The translations under genes were made by a program, and so were the position numbers. Positions 28,017 through 36,186 of a stretch of 64,000 nt of DNA are shown in pieces (within the stretch, counting starts at the first letter, position 1; every line of letters begins with the position of its first letter). The DNA comes from Janthinobacterium sp. TB1-E2. GTDB taxonomy: Bacteria > Pseudomonadota > Gammaproteobacteria > Burkholderiales > Burkholderiaceae_D. The notes beneath the pieces were generated by a model. That model was not told the origin of the DNA and searched no databases. It saw nothing but the letters and a program-made list of their open reading frames with translations. The stretch spans positions 4,278,001 to 4,342,000 of the forward strand of contig NZ_CP142523.1 of assembly GCF_036885605.1 (NCBI RefSeq). Direction: 5' to 3'.

Positions 28017-28093
28017 TGGTGGGCGGTGAGGAATTCGAATCCCCGACCCCTTGGATGTCGACCAAGTATTCTAACCAGCTGAACTAACCGCCC
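28017..28093 (-). tRNA. tRNA-Val (anticodon GAC), copy 2
   Basis: Identical in sequence to the copy at 27877-27953, with encoded CCA and the same loop TCGACAT. It is the promoter-proximal copy, 11 bp downstream of the -10 box at 28105-28110. The 63-bp spacer between the copies is not conserved with other flanks, so the pair arose by tandem duplication of the gene body or a slightly larger unit. Confidence 0.88.
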
Positions 28094-28104
28094 CGAAGAC
28101 CAGC

Positions 28105-28133
28105 ATTATAGAGAGGCTTTCCCAGAATGACAA
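28105..28133 (-). promoter_or_regulatory. Sigma-70 promoter for the tRNA-Val genes
   Basis: TTGTCA (28133-28128), 17-bp spacer, TATAAT (28110-28105) on the minus strand, 11 bp before the mature tRNA 5' end. This is a near-consensus promoter and the best seen in the window; it may also feed thrS by read-through. Confidence 0.85.
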
Positions 28134-28229
28134 GGGCTGTTTTACAGGAAACTTTAATCATTCTCCGGGCGTCAGCCTCCTTTATATGGAGGGGGCCCGC
28201 AGCGCCTTGAATGCCGCTAGAATCGGGGC

Positions 28230-28694
28230 ATGAATTCCACCATACTAACTTGGCTGAAAACCCTGAGCCGCATTTGCGGTTTTGAAACGGCCGACTCTTT
28301 CCCGCCCCATCATCCGTATGCGCGCACGCGCTGGGACGCCGCGTATTTCGATATTGCCTCCGACGTGAAGCCCGACGAGATCGAGCGGCGCATCTGCGCG
28401 GCCATCGCCAACACGCCGAGCGTCTTCGCCTACATCACCAACCCCACGCCGCGCATGCAGCGCGCGCTGCTGAACGTGATCCACGACCGGCTGCGGCGCC
28501 AGCCCGGCGCGGGCGCCACGGACCTGGTCTTGTTATTGATCAACGCCTACGCCAGCGACCACATCACGGAAGCCGTGCCCGGCCTGCGCACCCTGATCTT
28601 CAACACGGAACACGAGGACACGAACCTGCGCGTGCATGCGATCCTGGAATTGCTGGTGGGCACGCCGCGCGGGCTCGACGTCATCGATATGTAA
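28230..28694 (+). CDS. Hypothetical protein
   Basis: A 154-residue soluble protein with no signal peptide or membrane segment. It is mainly helical, with a compact pattern of hydrophobic residues (ALLNVIHDRLRR, LVLLLINAYAS, HAILELLVGTP). I do not recognise a family. The gene uses host-like codons. It ends 1 bp before the stop of the convergent acyltransferase gene. Confidence 0.6.
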   Translation: MNSTILTWLKTLSRICGFETADSFPPHHPYARTRWDAAYFDIASDVKPDEIERRICAAIANTPSVFAYITNPTPRMQRALLNVIHDRLRRQPGAGATDLVLLLINAYASDHITEAVPGLRTLIFNTEHEDTNLRVHAILELLVGTPRGLDVIDM

Positions 28695-28695
28695 A

Positions 28696-29802
28696 TCAGG
28701 CGTGGGTGGCGGGAACGTAGCGCGCCCGCAAGCGCATGAACGGCGTTTCCACCAAAGCATATAAAAGCCAGCCCGTGGCGATGCTGGCAGCAATACTGGC
28801 CAGTATCGCTGTGAGGCTATCGGCGCCATGGCCAACGCCTTGCAAATAGGGCCGCAATAAGATGCACAGCTGCTTGTGCAGCAAGTAAATCGCATACGAC
28901 CACAGGGCCAGACTGGCCGCGCCCGGCACGCGCAGTCGATAGAGTGCGCTGGCTGGACTGAGCGCCGCGATCAGCAGCAGGGTAAAACTGGCGGCCAGGG
29001 CCGGATAGCCGAACACCGTCACCCAGTAGCCATAGTGATCGTTCAGGAATACATAAAACATCAGCGCCGTGCCCGCGATTCCCGCGAGCAAGCTGCGGTT
29101 GCCATGGGATGTCAGGCGCGTCCAGGCGGCCGGATGGTAATTCTTCAGCAGCGCCAGCGCCACGCCCGCCACCAGCTCGTCGAAGCGGCACCACGACGCG
29201 TAATAAATATACTTGTAATAGCCAAGGCCACCGCGTGGCACTTGCACATACTCATCCCACAAATAGGCGCGCACCAGCATGCCGACGATAAAGCTGGCGG
29301 CCACGGCCAGCCAGGCCCACAGCAGGGACTTGCGGCAGGCGGCGATCAACAGCGCCACGGCCGGCAGCAGCACGTAGAACTGCTCTTCCACGCAGAGCGA
29401 CCACGCATGCGAAAACGCCGTACCCGGCGTCAGATTGATATTCTGCGTAAAGGTCAGGAATTTCCACAGCGGCAATAACGCGCTATCGCCGCGAAACGCG
29501 GGCCACAAGTAATACAGGGCCAGCACGGCGTAGAAACTGGGCAAGGTGCGCAGGAAGCGCCGCGCATAGAAACGCGGCAAGGAAAAGCCGTGCTCGCTGC
29601 GCAAGGCCGCAAAGATCTGGTTGCCGATCAGATAGCCGCTGAGGGCAAAGAACAGGTCCACGCCCGTCCAGCCGATTTCGCCCCAGAAACCGAACGCCCC
29701 CTCGCTGACGAACAGCAAATAATGATTCATGAAGACGAGCACGATGGCCAGCGCGCGCAAGGTATCGAGGCCAGACAGGCGCGAAGAAGATGAAGAAGAC
29801 AT
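28696..29802 (-). CDS. Acyltransferase 3 family membrane protein
   Basis: A 368-residue integral membrane protein with about ten hydrophobic helices. The N-terminus has the family signature LSGLDTLRALAIVLVFMNHYLL, containing the conserved RA...H pattern, followed by GWTGVDLFFALSGYLIG and FYARRFLRTLPSF. These proteins (OafA/YrhL type) move acyl groups, usually acetyl or succinyl, onto surface glycans or lipids. There is no C-terminal SGNH domain. No glycan cluster is nearby, so the substrate is unknown. Confidence 0.88.
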   Translation of the reverse strand: MSSSSSSRLSGLDTLRALAIVLVFMNHYLLFVSEGAFGFWGEIGWTGVDLFFALSGYLIGNQIFAALRSEHGFSLPRFYARRFLRTLPSFYAVLALYYLWPAFRGDSALLPLWKFLTFTQNINLTPGTAFSHAWSLCVEEQFYVLLPAVALLIAACRKSLLWAWLAVAASFIVGMLVRAYLWDEYVQVPRGGLGYYKYIYYASWCRFDELVAGVALALLKNYHPAAWTRLTSHGNRSLLAGIAGTALMFYVFLNDHYGYWVTVFGYPALAASFTLLLIAALSPASALYRLRVPGAASLALWSYAIYLLHKQLCILLRPYLQGVGHGADSLTAILASIAASIATGWLLYALVETPFMRLRARYVPATHA

Positions 29803-29941
29803 GGATCTCGGCAAGTAAAAACAACGGTGGCGCCGATCATGCCATGCCGGGCCCGACGATGCGCACATTTTTACGGGAGCCTGTGGCGAATCCCGCTAAA
29901 ATATGCCGACCCCGCTTTCCCTTCCCGCAACAGCATAGGAT

Positions 29942-30904
29942 ATGTCCAGCATGAGCAGCGCACTCCACTTCAAGTCCATCAACTACACGGGCCAAGGCAG
30001 CGGCCCGCGCCTGATCGTCACCGGCGCCGTACACGGCAATGAAACCTGCGGCACCAAGGGCATCCACCGCGTGATGGCTGAACTCGACAGCGGCGCCCTC
30101 TCCATCGTGGCCGGCAGCGTCACGTTCGTGCCCATCACCAACCCGCTCGCTTACGCCAAGGGCGTGCGCAGCGGCGACCGCAACCTGAACCGCAACCTGT
30201 TCCCGAATGACAATCCACAGGATTTCGAAGACCGCATCGCCAACTGGCTGTGCCCGCTGCTGGGCCAGCATGACGTGCTGCTGGACTTGCACTCGTTCAA
30301 TGCCGACAGCCAGCCATTCGTCATGGTGGGACCGCGCAACAACGATGGCCCGCTGCAACCGTTCAAGCACGAAGACAAGGAACGCGCGCTGGCGCGCCGC
30401 CTGGGCGTACGCCGCTTCGTCGATGGCTGGCTGCAAACGTATGGCGCCGGCGTACAGCGCCGCCTGGGCAGCAGCGACCAGGTGGGCATGGTCTTGCGCT
30501 ACGGCGTGGGCACGACCGAATACATGCGCTCGACGGGCGGCTATGCGCTGACCCTGGAATGCGGCCAGCACGCGGACCCGGCCGCGCCGGACGTTGCCTA
30601 CCGCGCCATCATGAATACGCTCGCCTTCCTCGGCTTCATCGACGCGCCGCAGCCGGAAGCGATCGCCGACGCCGACATGGAAGCGCTGAACATGGTTGTC
30701 GTGCACGACAAGCTCGATGCAGGCGACTGCTTCATCAAGACCTGGTCCAGCTTTGACAAGGTGCAACAGGGCGAGCAGATCGGCGTGCGCGCGGACGGCA
30801 CGCCCGTGACGGCCGAGTTCGACGCCTACATCCTGTTCCCGGACGTCAACGCGCAAGCCAATGCCGAGTGGTATTACCTGGCGCGGGTTGCCAGCAGTTT
30901 CTGA
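29942..30904 (+). CDS. Succinylglutamate desuccinylase/aspartoacylase family zinc hydrolase
   Basis: A 320-residue protein of the M14-like AstE/AspA family. Zinc ligands are seen as H31 and E34 in GAVHGNETCG, and H117 in LLDLHSFN; NRNLFP follows the second region. Enzymes of this family cleave N-acyl groups from amino acids. There are no ast genes nearby, so arginine catabolism is not implied and the substrate is open. Another ATG at 29951 is possible. Confidence 0.88.
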   Translation: MSSMSSALHFKSINYTGQGSGPRLIVTGAVHGNETCGTKGIHRVMAELDSGALSIVAGSVTFVPITNPLAYAKGVRSGDRNLNRNLFPNDNPQDFEDRIANWLCPLLGQHDVLLDLHSFNADSQPFVMVGPRNNDGPLQPFKHEDKERALARRLGVRRFVDGWLQTYGAGVQRRLGSSDQVGMVLRYGVGTTEYMRSTGGYALTLECGQHADPAAPDVAYRAIMNTLAFLGFIDAPQPEAIADADMEALNMVVVHDKLDAGDCFIKTWSSFDKVQQGEQIGVRADGTPVTAEFDAYILFPDVNAQANAEWYYLARVASSF

Positions 30905-30907
30905 TTA

Positions 30908-31065
30908 GAGCCTATTCCAGTAGGGAGCGTCATCTGCTGGTAGTTCATCAGGAGCGCGGACAAGGCGTGAGGAGGACGCGTGGCGAGCCACGCGACGACG
31001 ATCAACGCAGTCCCCGCTTCTGAGGGGCGCCAGCAGGGGATGTATTCATCTACTGGGATAGGCTC
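30908..31065. repeat. 158-bp structured element bounded by 16-bp inverted repeats
   Basis: Ends 30908-30923 (GAGCCTATTCCAGTAG) and 31050-31065 match as inverted repeats in 15 of 16 positions. Inside, CTGCTGG (30934-30940) pairs with CCAGCAG (31030-31036); GCGTGG-CGAG-CCACGC (30978-30993) and CCCC...GGGG (31012-31027) form further stems. The nested stems suggest either a small non-autonomous mobile element or a structured RNA. It also lies at the 3' end of the SMR operon, where it could terminate. Confidence 0.6.
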
Positions 31066-31407
31066 CTAGTGCCCGACGGACTTGGAAAACAAGTTAATCA
31101 CGAGCACGCCGGCAATGATCAGCCCCAGGCCGATCAAGGCTGGCGTGTCGAGGCTCTGCTTGAACCAGAACCAGCCGACGGCGGAAATGAGCACGATGCC
31201 CACGCCCGACCAGATCGCATACACGATACCGGTAGGAATGACCTTCAGGGTCAGGGACAAGCACCAGAAGGCGATGCTGTAGCCAACCACGGTGATGACA
31301 CTGGGCCACAAGCGGCTGAAGCCCTCGGAGGCCTTCAAGGCGCTGGTGGCGATCACTTCGGCGATGATGGCGATGGCCAGGTAGAAATAGGTCATGGCGA
31401 GACTCAT
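31066..31407 (-). CDS. EmrE-like small multidrug resistance transporter
   Basis: A 113-residue four-helix membrane protein. The first helix has the essential glutamate in [20 protein letters not shown], as in EmrE, and the region [18 protein letters not shown] is conserved. Its start at 31407 has AAGGAG six bases upstream, and it follows the first SMR gene by 10 bp. SMR proteins work as antiparallel dimers; some adjacent genes form heterodimers. Because a guanidine riboswitch controls the unit, this gene may assist guanidinium or related-cation export (inference). Confidence 0.9.
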   Translation of the reverse strand: MSLAMTYFYLAIAIIAEVIATSALKASEGFSRLWPSVITVVGYSIAFWCLSLTLKVIPTGIVYAIWSGVGIVLISAVGWFWFKQSLDTPALIGLGLIIAGVLVINLFSKSVGH

Positions 31408-31417
31408 GCTGGCCTCC

Positions 31418-31738
31418 TTATTGTGGGCTGAGCAGTTTCAAGCCCAGGATGCCGGACACGATCAGGGCGATGCAGGCGATGCGCGCGGCGCTGGCCGGCT
31501 CGCCCAGCACCATGATGCCGAAGATGGCCGTGCCGACGGTGCCGATGCCCGTCCAGATGGCGTAGGCCGTGCCCAGCGGCAAGGTGCGCAAGGCCAGGCC
31601 CAGCATCACCACGCTGCCCACCATGGAAACAGCTGTCAGCACGGAAGGCACGAGCCGCGTAAAGCCGGCGCTGTATTTGAGGCCGATGGCCCAGCCGATT
31701 TCCAGCAAACCCGCCAATACCAGAATGATCCATGCCAT
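31418..31738 (-). CDS. gdx: Guanidinium exporter of the Gdx/SugE type
   Basis: A 106-residue four-helix SMR protein. It begins [20 protein letters not shown] and has [19 protein letters not shown], the Gdx/SugE pattern rather than EmrE. Gdx exports guanidinium in exchange for protons; E in GLLEIGW is the coupling residue. The upstream leader carries a guanidine-II riboswitch, which supports the substrate directly. GGGAG lies seven bases before the start. It is the first gene of a two-gene SMR operon. Confidence 0.93.
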   Translation of the reverse strand: MAWIILVLAGLLEIGWAIGLKYSAGFTRLVPSVLTAVSMVGSVVMLGLALRTLPLGTAYAIWTGIGTVGTAIFGIMVLGEPASAARIACIALIVSGILGLKLLSPQ

Positions 31739-31754
31739 ACTTTTCTCCCGAGGC

Positions 31755-31806
31755 GGCAGGGTCGTCCCCGCCATACAGCCCCCACATCGAGCGGGGTCGT
31801 CCCCAC
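31755..31806 (-). promoter_or_regulatory. Guanidine-II (mini-ykkC) riboswitch
   Basis: Two hairpins with ACGA tetraloops in the leader of gdx: GTGGGG-ACGA-CCCCGC (31806-31791) and GGCGGGG-ACGA-CCCTGCC (31772-31755), separated by an 18-nt linker. Paired stem-loops with ACGR loops define this riboswitch class, which binds guanidinium through loop-loop contact. The second hairpin ends a few bases before the ribosome site GGGAG, so translational control is likely. Confidence 0.92.
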
Positions 31807-31821
31807 AGGAGCAAAGGGAAA

Positions 31822-31830
31822 AGTATACCA
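31822..31830 (-). promoter_or_regulatory. Extended -10 promoter of the gdx operon
   Basis: TGGTATACT on the minus strand has the TGn extension and a near-consensus -10. The predicted start is about 31815, just before the first riboswitch hairpin at 31806. Confidence 0.6.
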
Positions 31831-31951
31831 TTGGGTGAAAAATCTTGCCCCAAGCACACTTTGCGCTAGTACCATCGCTCTAATCGAAAGTTGCCAAAAA
31901 ACATGCACTTGGCAGCATAATTGCCGCATCCATTCACTTTCGGGAACAACA

Positions 31952-32311
31952 ATGTTGCTACTGGCCCAAATCCTTACCGCCCTCATCCTGTTGCTGCACG
32001 TGTATATAGTGCTGCTGGAAACCGTGCTGTTCGATGCGCGCGGACGCAAGGTGTTTGGCCTGTCCAAGGAAAAGGCGGAGATCGTGCGTCCCGCCATGTC
32101 GAACCAGGGCTGCTACAACGGCTTTCTTGTCGCCGCGCTGGCGCTGGGCTTTTTTCACCCGGACGCGGCCATCGCTTATGCATTCACCGTGTTCGGCCTG
32201 GCGTGCATCGCCGTGGCCGGCGTGTGGGGCGCGGCCACCGTCATGACGCGCATCCTCTACCTGCAAACGGTGCCTGCCGTCATCGCCTTGCTGCTGTTCC
32301 ACTTCGCCTGA
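31952..32311 (+). CDS. DUF1304 family membrane protein
   Basis: A 119-residue protein with about four hydrophobic helices. It matches the DUF1304 family in size and pattern, with LLHVYIVLLETVLF, then NQGCYNGFLVAALALGFF, and VAGVWGAATVMTRILYLQ. Function is unknown. It is divergent from the gdx operon. A GC-rich hairpin without a T-run (32321-32340) follows the stop. Confidence 0.83.
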   Translation: MLLLAQILTALILLLHVYIVLLETVLFDARGRKVFGLSKEKAEIVRPAMSNQGCYNGFLVAALALGFFHPDAAIAYAFTVFGLACIAVAGVWGAATVMTRILYLQTVPAVIALLLFHFA

Positions 32312-32475
32312 TGGCTGCCGGGGCGGCCAGCCGGCCGCCCTCCCCCACTCCGTGCTGCCCGCGCATACCCCATATGGGTGATGTTTCCAAAAAACATGCC
32401 CGATACAATTCCTTGTAGCAATAAAAAAGATACCACCAGATACATGGTGGCACGTCACAGTCCACAGGGGAAATC

Positions 32476-33057
32476 ATGCAAGCACATCCAACCACCTTTG
32501 CCGTCACTTTACTCGGCTGCCTCATGCTGTCCGCCTGCGGTGGCGGCGGCAGCGACGACACCAGCTCGGGCAGCGGTTCCACCAGCGCCGGCGGCACCAG
32601 CGGCACCTCGGCAAACTGCCAGTACAGCAATCTGATCAGCGACGCGGAACGCAAGCAGGCCAGCGCCTGCGGCATCCAGGTATCGGGCAACTATGCGCAG
32701 GCCGATTCCGGCTACGACAGCGTGATCGCCGCCTGCAAGCTGGGAGAAAAAGCCAAGGCCGATGCCTACTACAGCGGCACGTACCAGAAAATGGTCGACT
32801 ACGCGCGCAGCGTGAGCAAGGAACTGGGCTGCGGGCAAAACAATGGCACCACCTTGCCCAACAACACCACGGCAAGCAACTACAATTTCTGTGTCAAAAG
32901 TACCACCGTCAATGGTAAGCTCAGCTATGAAGGCGCTTGCTACGGCCCCGTCAAATCGGGCGAAGGCGGCTGTGGCGGCGGCTATAACTATGTGAGCCAG
33001 TACGCCAGCCTCAGCACGTGCACGTCCGGCGGCAAAAGCTGGCTGGAATCGCGTTAA
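32476..33057 (+). CDS. Lipoprotein, Cys-rich, hypothetical
   Basis: A 193-residue protein with a lipoprotein signal: LMLSACGGGGS has the lipobox with the lipidated Cys, so it is probably anchored in the outer membrane. A Ser/Thr/Gly-rich linker follows (about 25-45). The rest contains eight more cysteines, evenly spread, suggesting disulfide bonds. No known family is recognised. GGGGAAA precedes the ATG. A good intrinsic terminator follows. Confidence 0.75.
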   Translation: MQAHPTTFAVTLLGCLMLSACGGGGSDDTSSGSGSTSAGGTSGTSANCQYSNLISDAERKQASACGIQVSGNYAQADSGYDSVIAACKLGEKAKADAYYSGTYQKMVDYARSVSKELGCGQNNGTTLPNNTTASNYNFCVKSTTVNGKLSYEGACYGPVKSGEGGCGGGYNYVSQYASLSTCTSGGKSWLESR

Positions 33058-33064
33058 GAAAGCC

Positions 33065-33098
33065 GGGCGGCCGAAGCAAAGGCCGCCCTTGTCTGTCT
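33065..33098 (+). terminator. Intrinsic terminator after the lipoprotein gene
   Basis: GGGCGGCC (33065-33072) and GGCCGCCC (33081-33088) form a perfect stem with an 8-nt loop, followed by TTGTCTGTCTT. Confidence 0.75.
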
Positions 33099-33129
33099 TG
33101 CCCACCGCTTGCCGCCATGAGGATCGCCA

Positions 33130-34302
33130 ATGACGCCATCGCTCGCCGTCGCCAGCCAGGCACTGATTACCCTGATCTACGAAGCGGCCACACAACATGG
33201 TGCCTGGTCGCAATTCCTGGCCGCCCTGGCGCAACAGTTGCAGTCGCACGCAGGCTTGATCTGGGCCAATGATTTCAGCAACCGCTCAGTCGATGTCCAG
33301 CTGCCGGGCAGCGGTCTGGCCGCCACGTATGGCTTCGAATCGGACGCCATGGCCAGCTTTGCCAGCTATTACGGTGCGCGCAACGTCTGGCTGGAAGACG
33401 CCTCCCTGCACCGCGAAGGCGCCGTCGTCACCGGCTCCATGCTGTTTCCCGACCATTGCCTGAAGAAAACCGAATACTGGACGGACTGGCTGCGCCCGCA
33501 AGACATCTTTTATACGGCGGCGGCCATCGTCGAATTGCGCGCCGAACGCTCCACCAACGTCACCGTGGTGCGCCGCGAACGGGCGGGTGCCTACGACGCG
33601 GGCGAGCTGGCGCTGATGCGCAAGCTGATGCCGCATCTGCAAACGGCGTTTGCCCTGCAGCGCAAGCTGCGCCGGCTGGAAGTGCTGTCCCAGAGTTCCA
33701 CCCAGGTACTGGAATTGCTGCCGTTTGGCGTGCTGCTGCTCGACGCCACGTCACAATTGCTGTACGCCAACGAGCGGGCGCTGGCCATGACGGCTTCGAC
33801 GCGGCTGCTGCAGCTGCGCGAAGGCGCGCCCCTGTATTGCCCGCGCGAAGCGGACAACGGCGCGCTACGGCGCCTGCTGCACGAGGCCGCACAAACGGGC
33901 ACGACGGCGGCAGGCGGCCCCGGCGGCGTGCTCAATCTGAACGGACTGACGGGCGAACAGTTGCGCCTGCGCGTCACGCCCCTGCCCTCCTGGCACAGCC
34001 CATTCGGTTCGGCCAGCGCCATCGCCGTTTTCCTCAGCGACAGCAGCGACCTGATCACCTCGCTGGCCGCCACCTTGCGCAATTTCTATGGCATGACGGT
34101 GGCCGAGGCGCGCCTGACGGAAGCGCTCGTCAACGGCTATTCTCTGCAGGAATACGCCGAACGCCAGCGCATTTCCATCCACACGGCGCGCACGCAGATC
34201 AAAAGCGCCACCGCCAAGGCCGGCGCCCAGCGCCAGGTGGACCTGGTGCGCATCGTGCTGACAGGTCCGGCCGTGCTGCAACGCAATCCCCTTCCCGCCT
34301 GA
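33130..34302 (+). CDS. LuxR-type HTH transcriptional regulator
   Basis: A 390-residue regulator. The N-terminal two thirds look like a GAF/PAS-type sensory part, including a PAS-like segment with LELLPFGVLLLDATSQLLYANERAL. The C-terminus carries the LuxR helix-turn-helix: MTVAEARLTEALVNGYSLQEYAERQRISIHTARTQIKSATAK. No receiver or LuxI partner is present, so it likely binds a small ligand or works alone. Targets are not evident from the neighbours. Confidence 0.85.
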   Translation: MTPSLAVASQALITLIYEAATQHGAWSQFLAALAQQLQSHAGLIWANDFSNRSVDVQLPGSGLAATYGFESDAMASFASYYGARNVWLEDASLHREGAVVTGSMLFPDHCLKKTEYWTDWLRPQDIFYTAAAIVELRAERSTNVTVVRRERAGAYDAGELALMRKLMPHLQTAFALQRKLRRLEVLSQSSTQVLELLPFGVLLLDATSQLLYANERALAMTASTRLLQLREGAPLYCPREADNGALRRLLHEAAQTGTTAAGGPGGVLNLNGLTGEQLRLRVTPLPSWHSPFGSASAIAVFLSDSSDLITSLAATLRNFYGMTVAEARLTEALVNGYSLQEYAERQRISIHTARTQIKSATAKAGAQRQVDLVRIVLTGPAVLQRNPLPA

Positions 34303-34341
34303 ATCCGTCAAAAATGCGTGCCGCCAGCACGCTTTTCATTT

Positions 34342-34400
34342 ATATCGTAAGATAGTCATATCGTAAAACAGCGATATTAGGATTGAACAAACACGATATA
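34342..34400 (+). promoter_or_regulatory. Repeat cluster upstream of the ArsR gene (putative operator)
   Basis: ATATCGTAA occurs at 34342-34350 and again at 34358-34366, with reverse-orientation CGATAT at 34372-34377 and CGATATA at 34394-34400. The cluster lies 42-100 bp before the ArsR-type gene and is AT-rich, fitting autorepression by that regulator. Confidence 0.6.
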
Positions 34401-34441
34401 TACATCGCTGAAAAGCGAATTGTATGTTCAGGAGAAACAAT

Positions 34442-34738
34442 ATGGATATCGACGCCATCCACAAGGCGCTGGCCAATCCCGTGCGGCGGCAGATCCTGCA
34501 ATGGCTGAAGGAGCCGGAACAGTATTTCCAGGAGCAGGATCACCCGCTGCACCTGGGCGTGTGCGCCGGCCTGATCGACCGGCGCCTGAACCTGTCGCAA
34601 TCGACGGTGTCGGCACACCTGGCCAGCTTGCAGAAGGCGGGCCTGATTTCGGCCACCAAGGTGGGCCAATGGAGTTTCTTCAGCCGCAATGAAGCGACCA
34701 TCCAGGCCTTTCTCGATCACATGCAGCAAGGTTTGTAA
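34442..34738 (+). CDS. ArsR family winged-helix regulator
   Basis: A 98-residue protein with an ArsR/SmtB winged helix: IHKALANPVRRQILQWLKEPEQYF, then NLSQSTVSAHLASLQKAGLIS and the wing VGQWSFFSRNE. The start is supported by AGGAG. Cys17-type arsenic motifs (CxC) are absent, so it is probably not a metal sensor; a Cys in LGVCAGL could be a redox sensor. It precedes an old yellow enzyme gene by 56 bp and is likely its repressor, releasing in the presence of electrophiles or quinones (inference). Confidence 0.88.
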   Translation: MDIDAIHKALANPVRRQILQWLKEPEQYFQEQDHPLHLGVCAGLIDRRLNLSQSTVSAHLASLQKAGLISATKVGQWSFFSRNEATIQAFLDHMQQGL

Positions 34739-34794
34739 CAGCAACCCCATCCACATCGCCGCACGCGGCACTCTCGACAGGAAAGACAACCATC

Positions 34795-35859
34795 ATGGCA
34801 ACTTTATTCGATCCCATCACCATTGGCAGCCTGCAACTGAAAAACCGCATCATCATGGCGCCGCTGACGCGTTCGCGCGCCGGCAATCCGGGCCGCGTGC
34901 CCAACGCCCTGATGGCCGAGTACTACACGCAGCGCGCTTCGGCCGGCATGATCATCTCGGAAGCGACGGCCGTCACGCCGCAGGGCGTGGGCTACGCCGA
35001 CACCCCGGGCATCTGGTCCGAGGAACAGGTGGAAGGCTGGAAACACATCACCAAGGCCGTGCATGACGCGGGCGGCCTGATCGTGCTGCAACTGTGGCAC
35101 GTGGGCCGCATTTCCGCACCACTCTTCCTCGACGGCGACCTGCCCGTGGCGCCCAGCGCCGTCAAGCCGGCCGGCCATGTAAGCCTGGTGCGCCCGCAAC
35201 AGGAATTCGTCACGCCGCGCGCGCTCGATGTGGAAGAGATTCCCGGTATCGTCGCGGCCTACCGCCTGGGCGCGGAAAATGCGAAAAAAGCGGGCTTCGA
35301 CGGCGTGGAAATCCACGGCGCTAACGGTTATCTGCTCGACCAGTTCCTGCAAGACAGCACCAACTTGCGCACCGACAACTATGGTGGCTCAATTGAAAAC
35401 CGCGCCCGTTTGATGCTGGAAGTGACGGACGCATGTATCGAAGTATGGGGCGCGGACAAGGTCGGCATGCATCTGGCGCCGCGCCGCGATGCGCACGACA
35501 TGGGCGATTCCGACCCGCGCGCCACCTTTGGCTATGTGGCACGCGAACTGGGCAAGCGCGGCATCGCCTTCATCTGCGCGCGCGAAGCGCTCGGCGACGA
35601 CCGCCTGGGCCCTTACCTGAAACAGGAATTCGGCGGCGTGTACATTGCCAACGAAAAAATGGACAAGGCGGCGGCCGAAGCCCTGCTGGCCAAGGGCGAA
35701 GCCGATGCCGTCGCCTTTGGCCTGTGGTTCATCGCCAACCCCGACCTGCCCATCCGCCTGCACAGCGACGCGCCATTGAACCCGCTGAACCCGGCAACCC
35801 TGTACGCGCCGGACGCGGCCGGCTACACGGACTACCCGGCGCTGGCGGCCCACGGCTGA
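34795..35859 (+). CDS. Old yellow enzyme family NADH:flavin oxidoreductase
   Basis: A 354-residue FMN enzyme resembling NemA/xenobiotic reductase. It contains LKNRIIMAPLTRSRA (FMN site), QLWHVGRIS, the substrate-binding HGANGYLLDQFLQ and NLRTDNYGGSIENRARL. OYE enzymes reduce activated alkenes and nitro compounds using NAD(P)H. It follows the ArsR-type regulator in what looks like a two-gene operon and ends in a strong terminator. Confidence 0.93.
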   Translation: MATLFDPITIGSLQLKNRIIMAPLTRSRAGNPGRVPNALMAEYYTQRASAGMIISEATAVTPQGVGYADTPGIWSEEQVEGWKHITKAVHDAGGLIVLQLWHVGRISAPLFLDGDLPVAPSAVKPAGHVSLVRPQQEFVTPRALDVEEIPGIVAAYRLGAENAKKAGFDGVEIHGANGYLLDQFLQDSTNLRTDNYGGSIENRARLMLEVTDACIEVWGADKVGMHLAPRRDAHDMGDSDPRATFGYVARELGKRGIAFICAREALGDDRLGPYLKQEFGGVYIANEKMDKAAAEALLAKGEADAVAFGLWFIANPDLPIRLHSDAPLNPLNPATLYAPDAAGYTDYPALAAHG

Positions 35860-35895
35860 ACGGCACCCTGAGCAGCAACTAGCGGCTCCCCCCAG

Positions 35896-35957
35896 CGGCG
35901 GGCGCAACGATACCAACGCAACTAACTGCGTGACGATCGCGGCGCCCGCCGTTTTTT
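35896..35957 (+). terminator. Long-stem intrinsic terminator
   Basis: CGGCGGGCGC (35896-35905) pairs with GCGCCCGCCG (35942-35951), followed by six T. The 36-nt loop holds internal short pairing. Confidence 0.8.
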
Positions 35958-35964
35958 CTGCCCT

Positions 35965-36186
35965 TCAGCGCCATCGGCGCCGGGCCGGCCTTGCCGGACG
36001 GCGCGCCTGCACGCTGCTGAAGACACGGCGTATCACCTCGGCCGGCACCGCGTGCTCGCGCAGGTAGGCCGTTGCCACCGTTCGCCCCAGCGCATGATGA
36101 AACGCCACGCCACGCTCTACGAGCTCGGCCATCACTTTGTCCGTTCGGACTTGCTGCCCATGTCCATCATCGATATTGTTTTTCAT
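35965..36186 (-). CDS. Small hypothetical protein
   Basis: A 73-residue protein with GGGAG before the ATG at 36186. The N-terminal half is polar, the middle (VMAELVERGVAFHHALGRTVATAYLREHAVPAEVIRRVF) is helical, and the tail is very basic (RRPARPARRRWR). I do not recognise a family; a nucleic-acid-binding role is a guess from the basic tail. It converges with the OYE gene across the terminator. Confidence 0.5.
   Translation of the reverse strand: MKNNIDDGHGQQVRTDKVMAELVERGVAFHHALGRTVATAYLREHAVPAEVIRRVFSSVQARRPARPARRRWR

Noticed and set aside
27877..28093. tRNA pair as the end of an integrated element (att site)
   Set aside because: No integrase, no mobile genes nearby, and the repeats are complete functional tRNAs.
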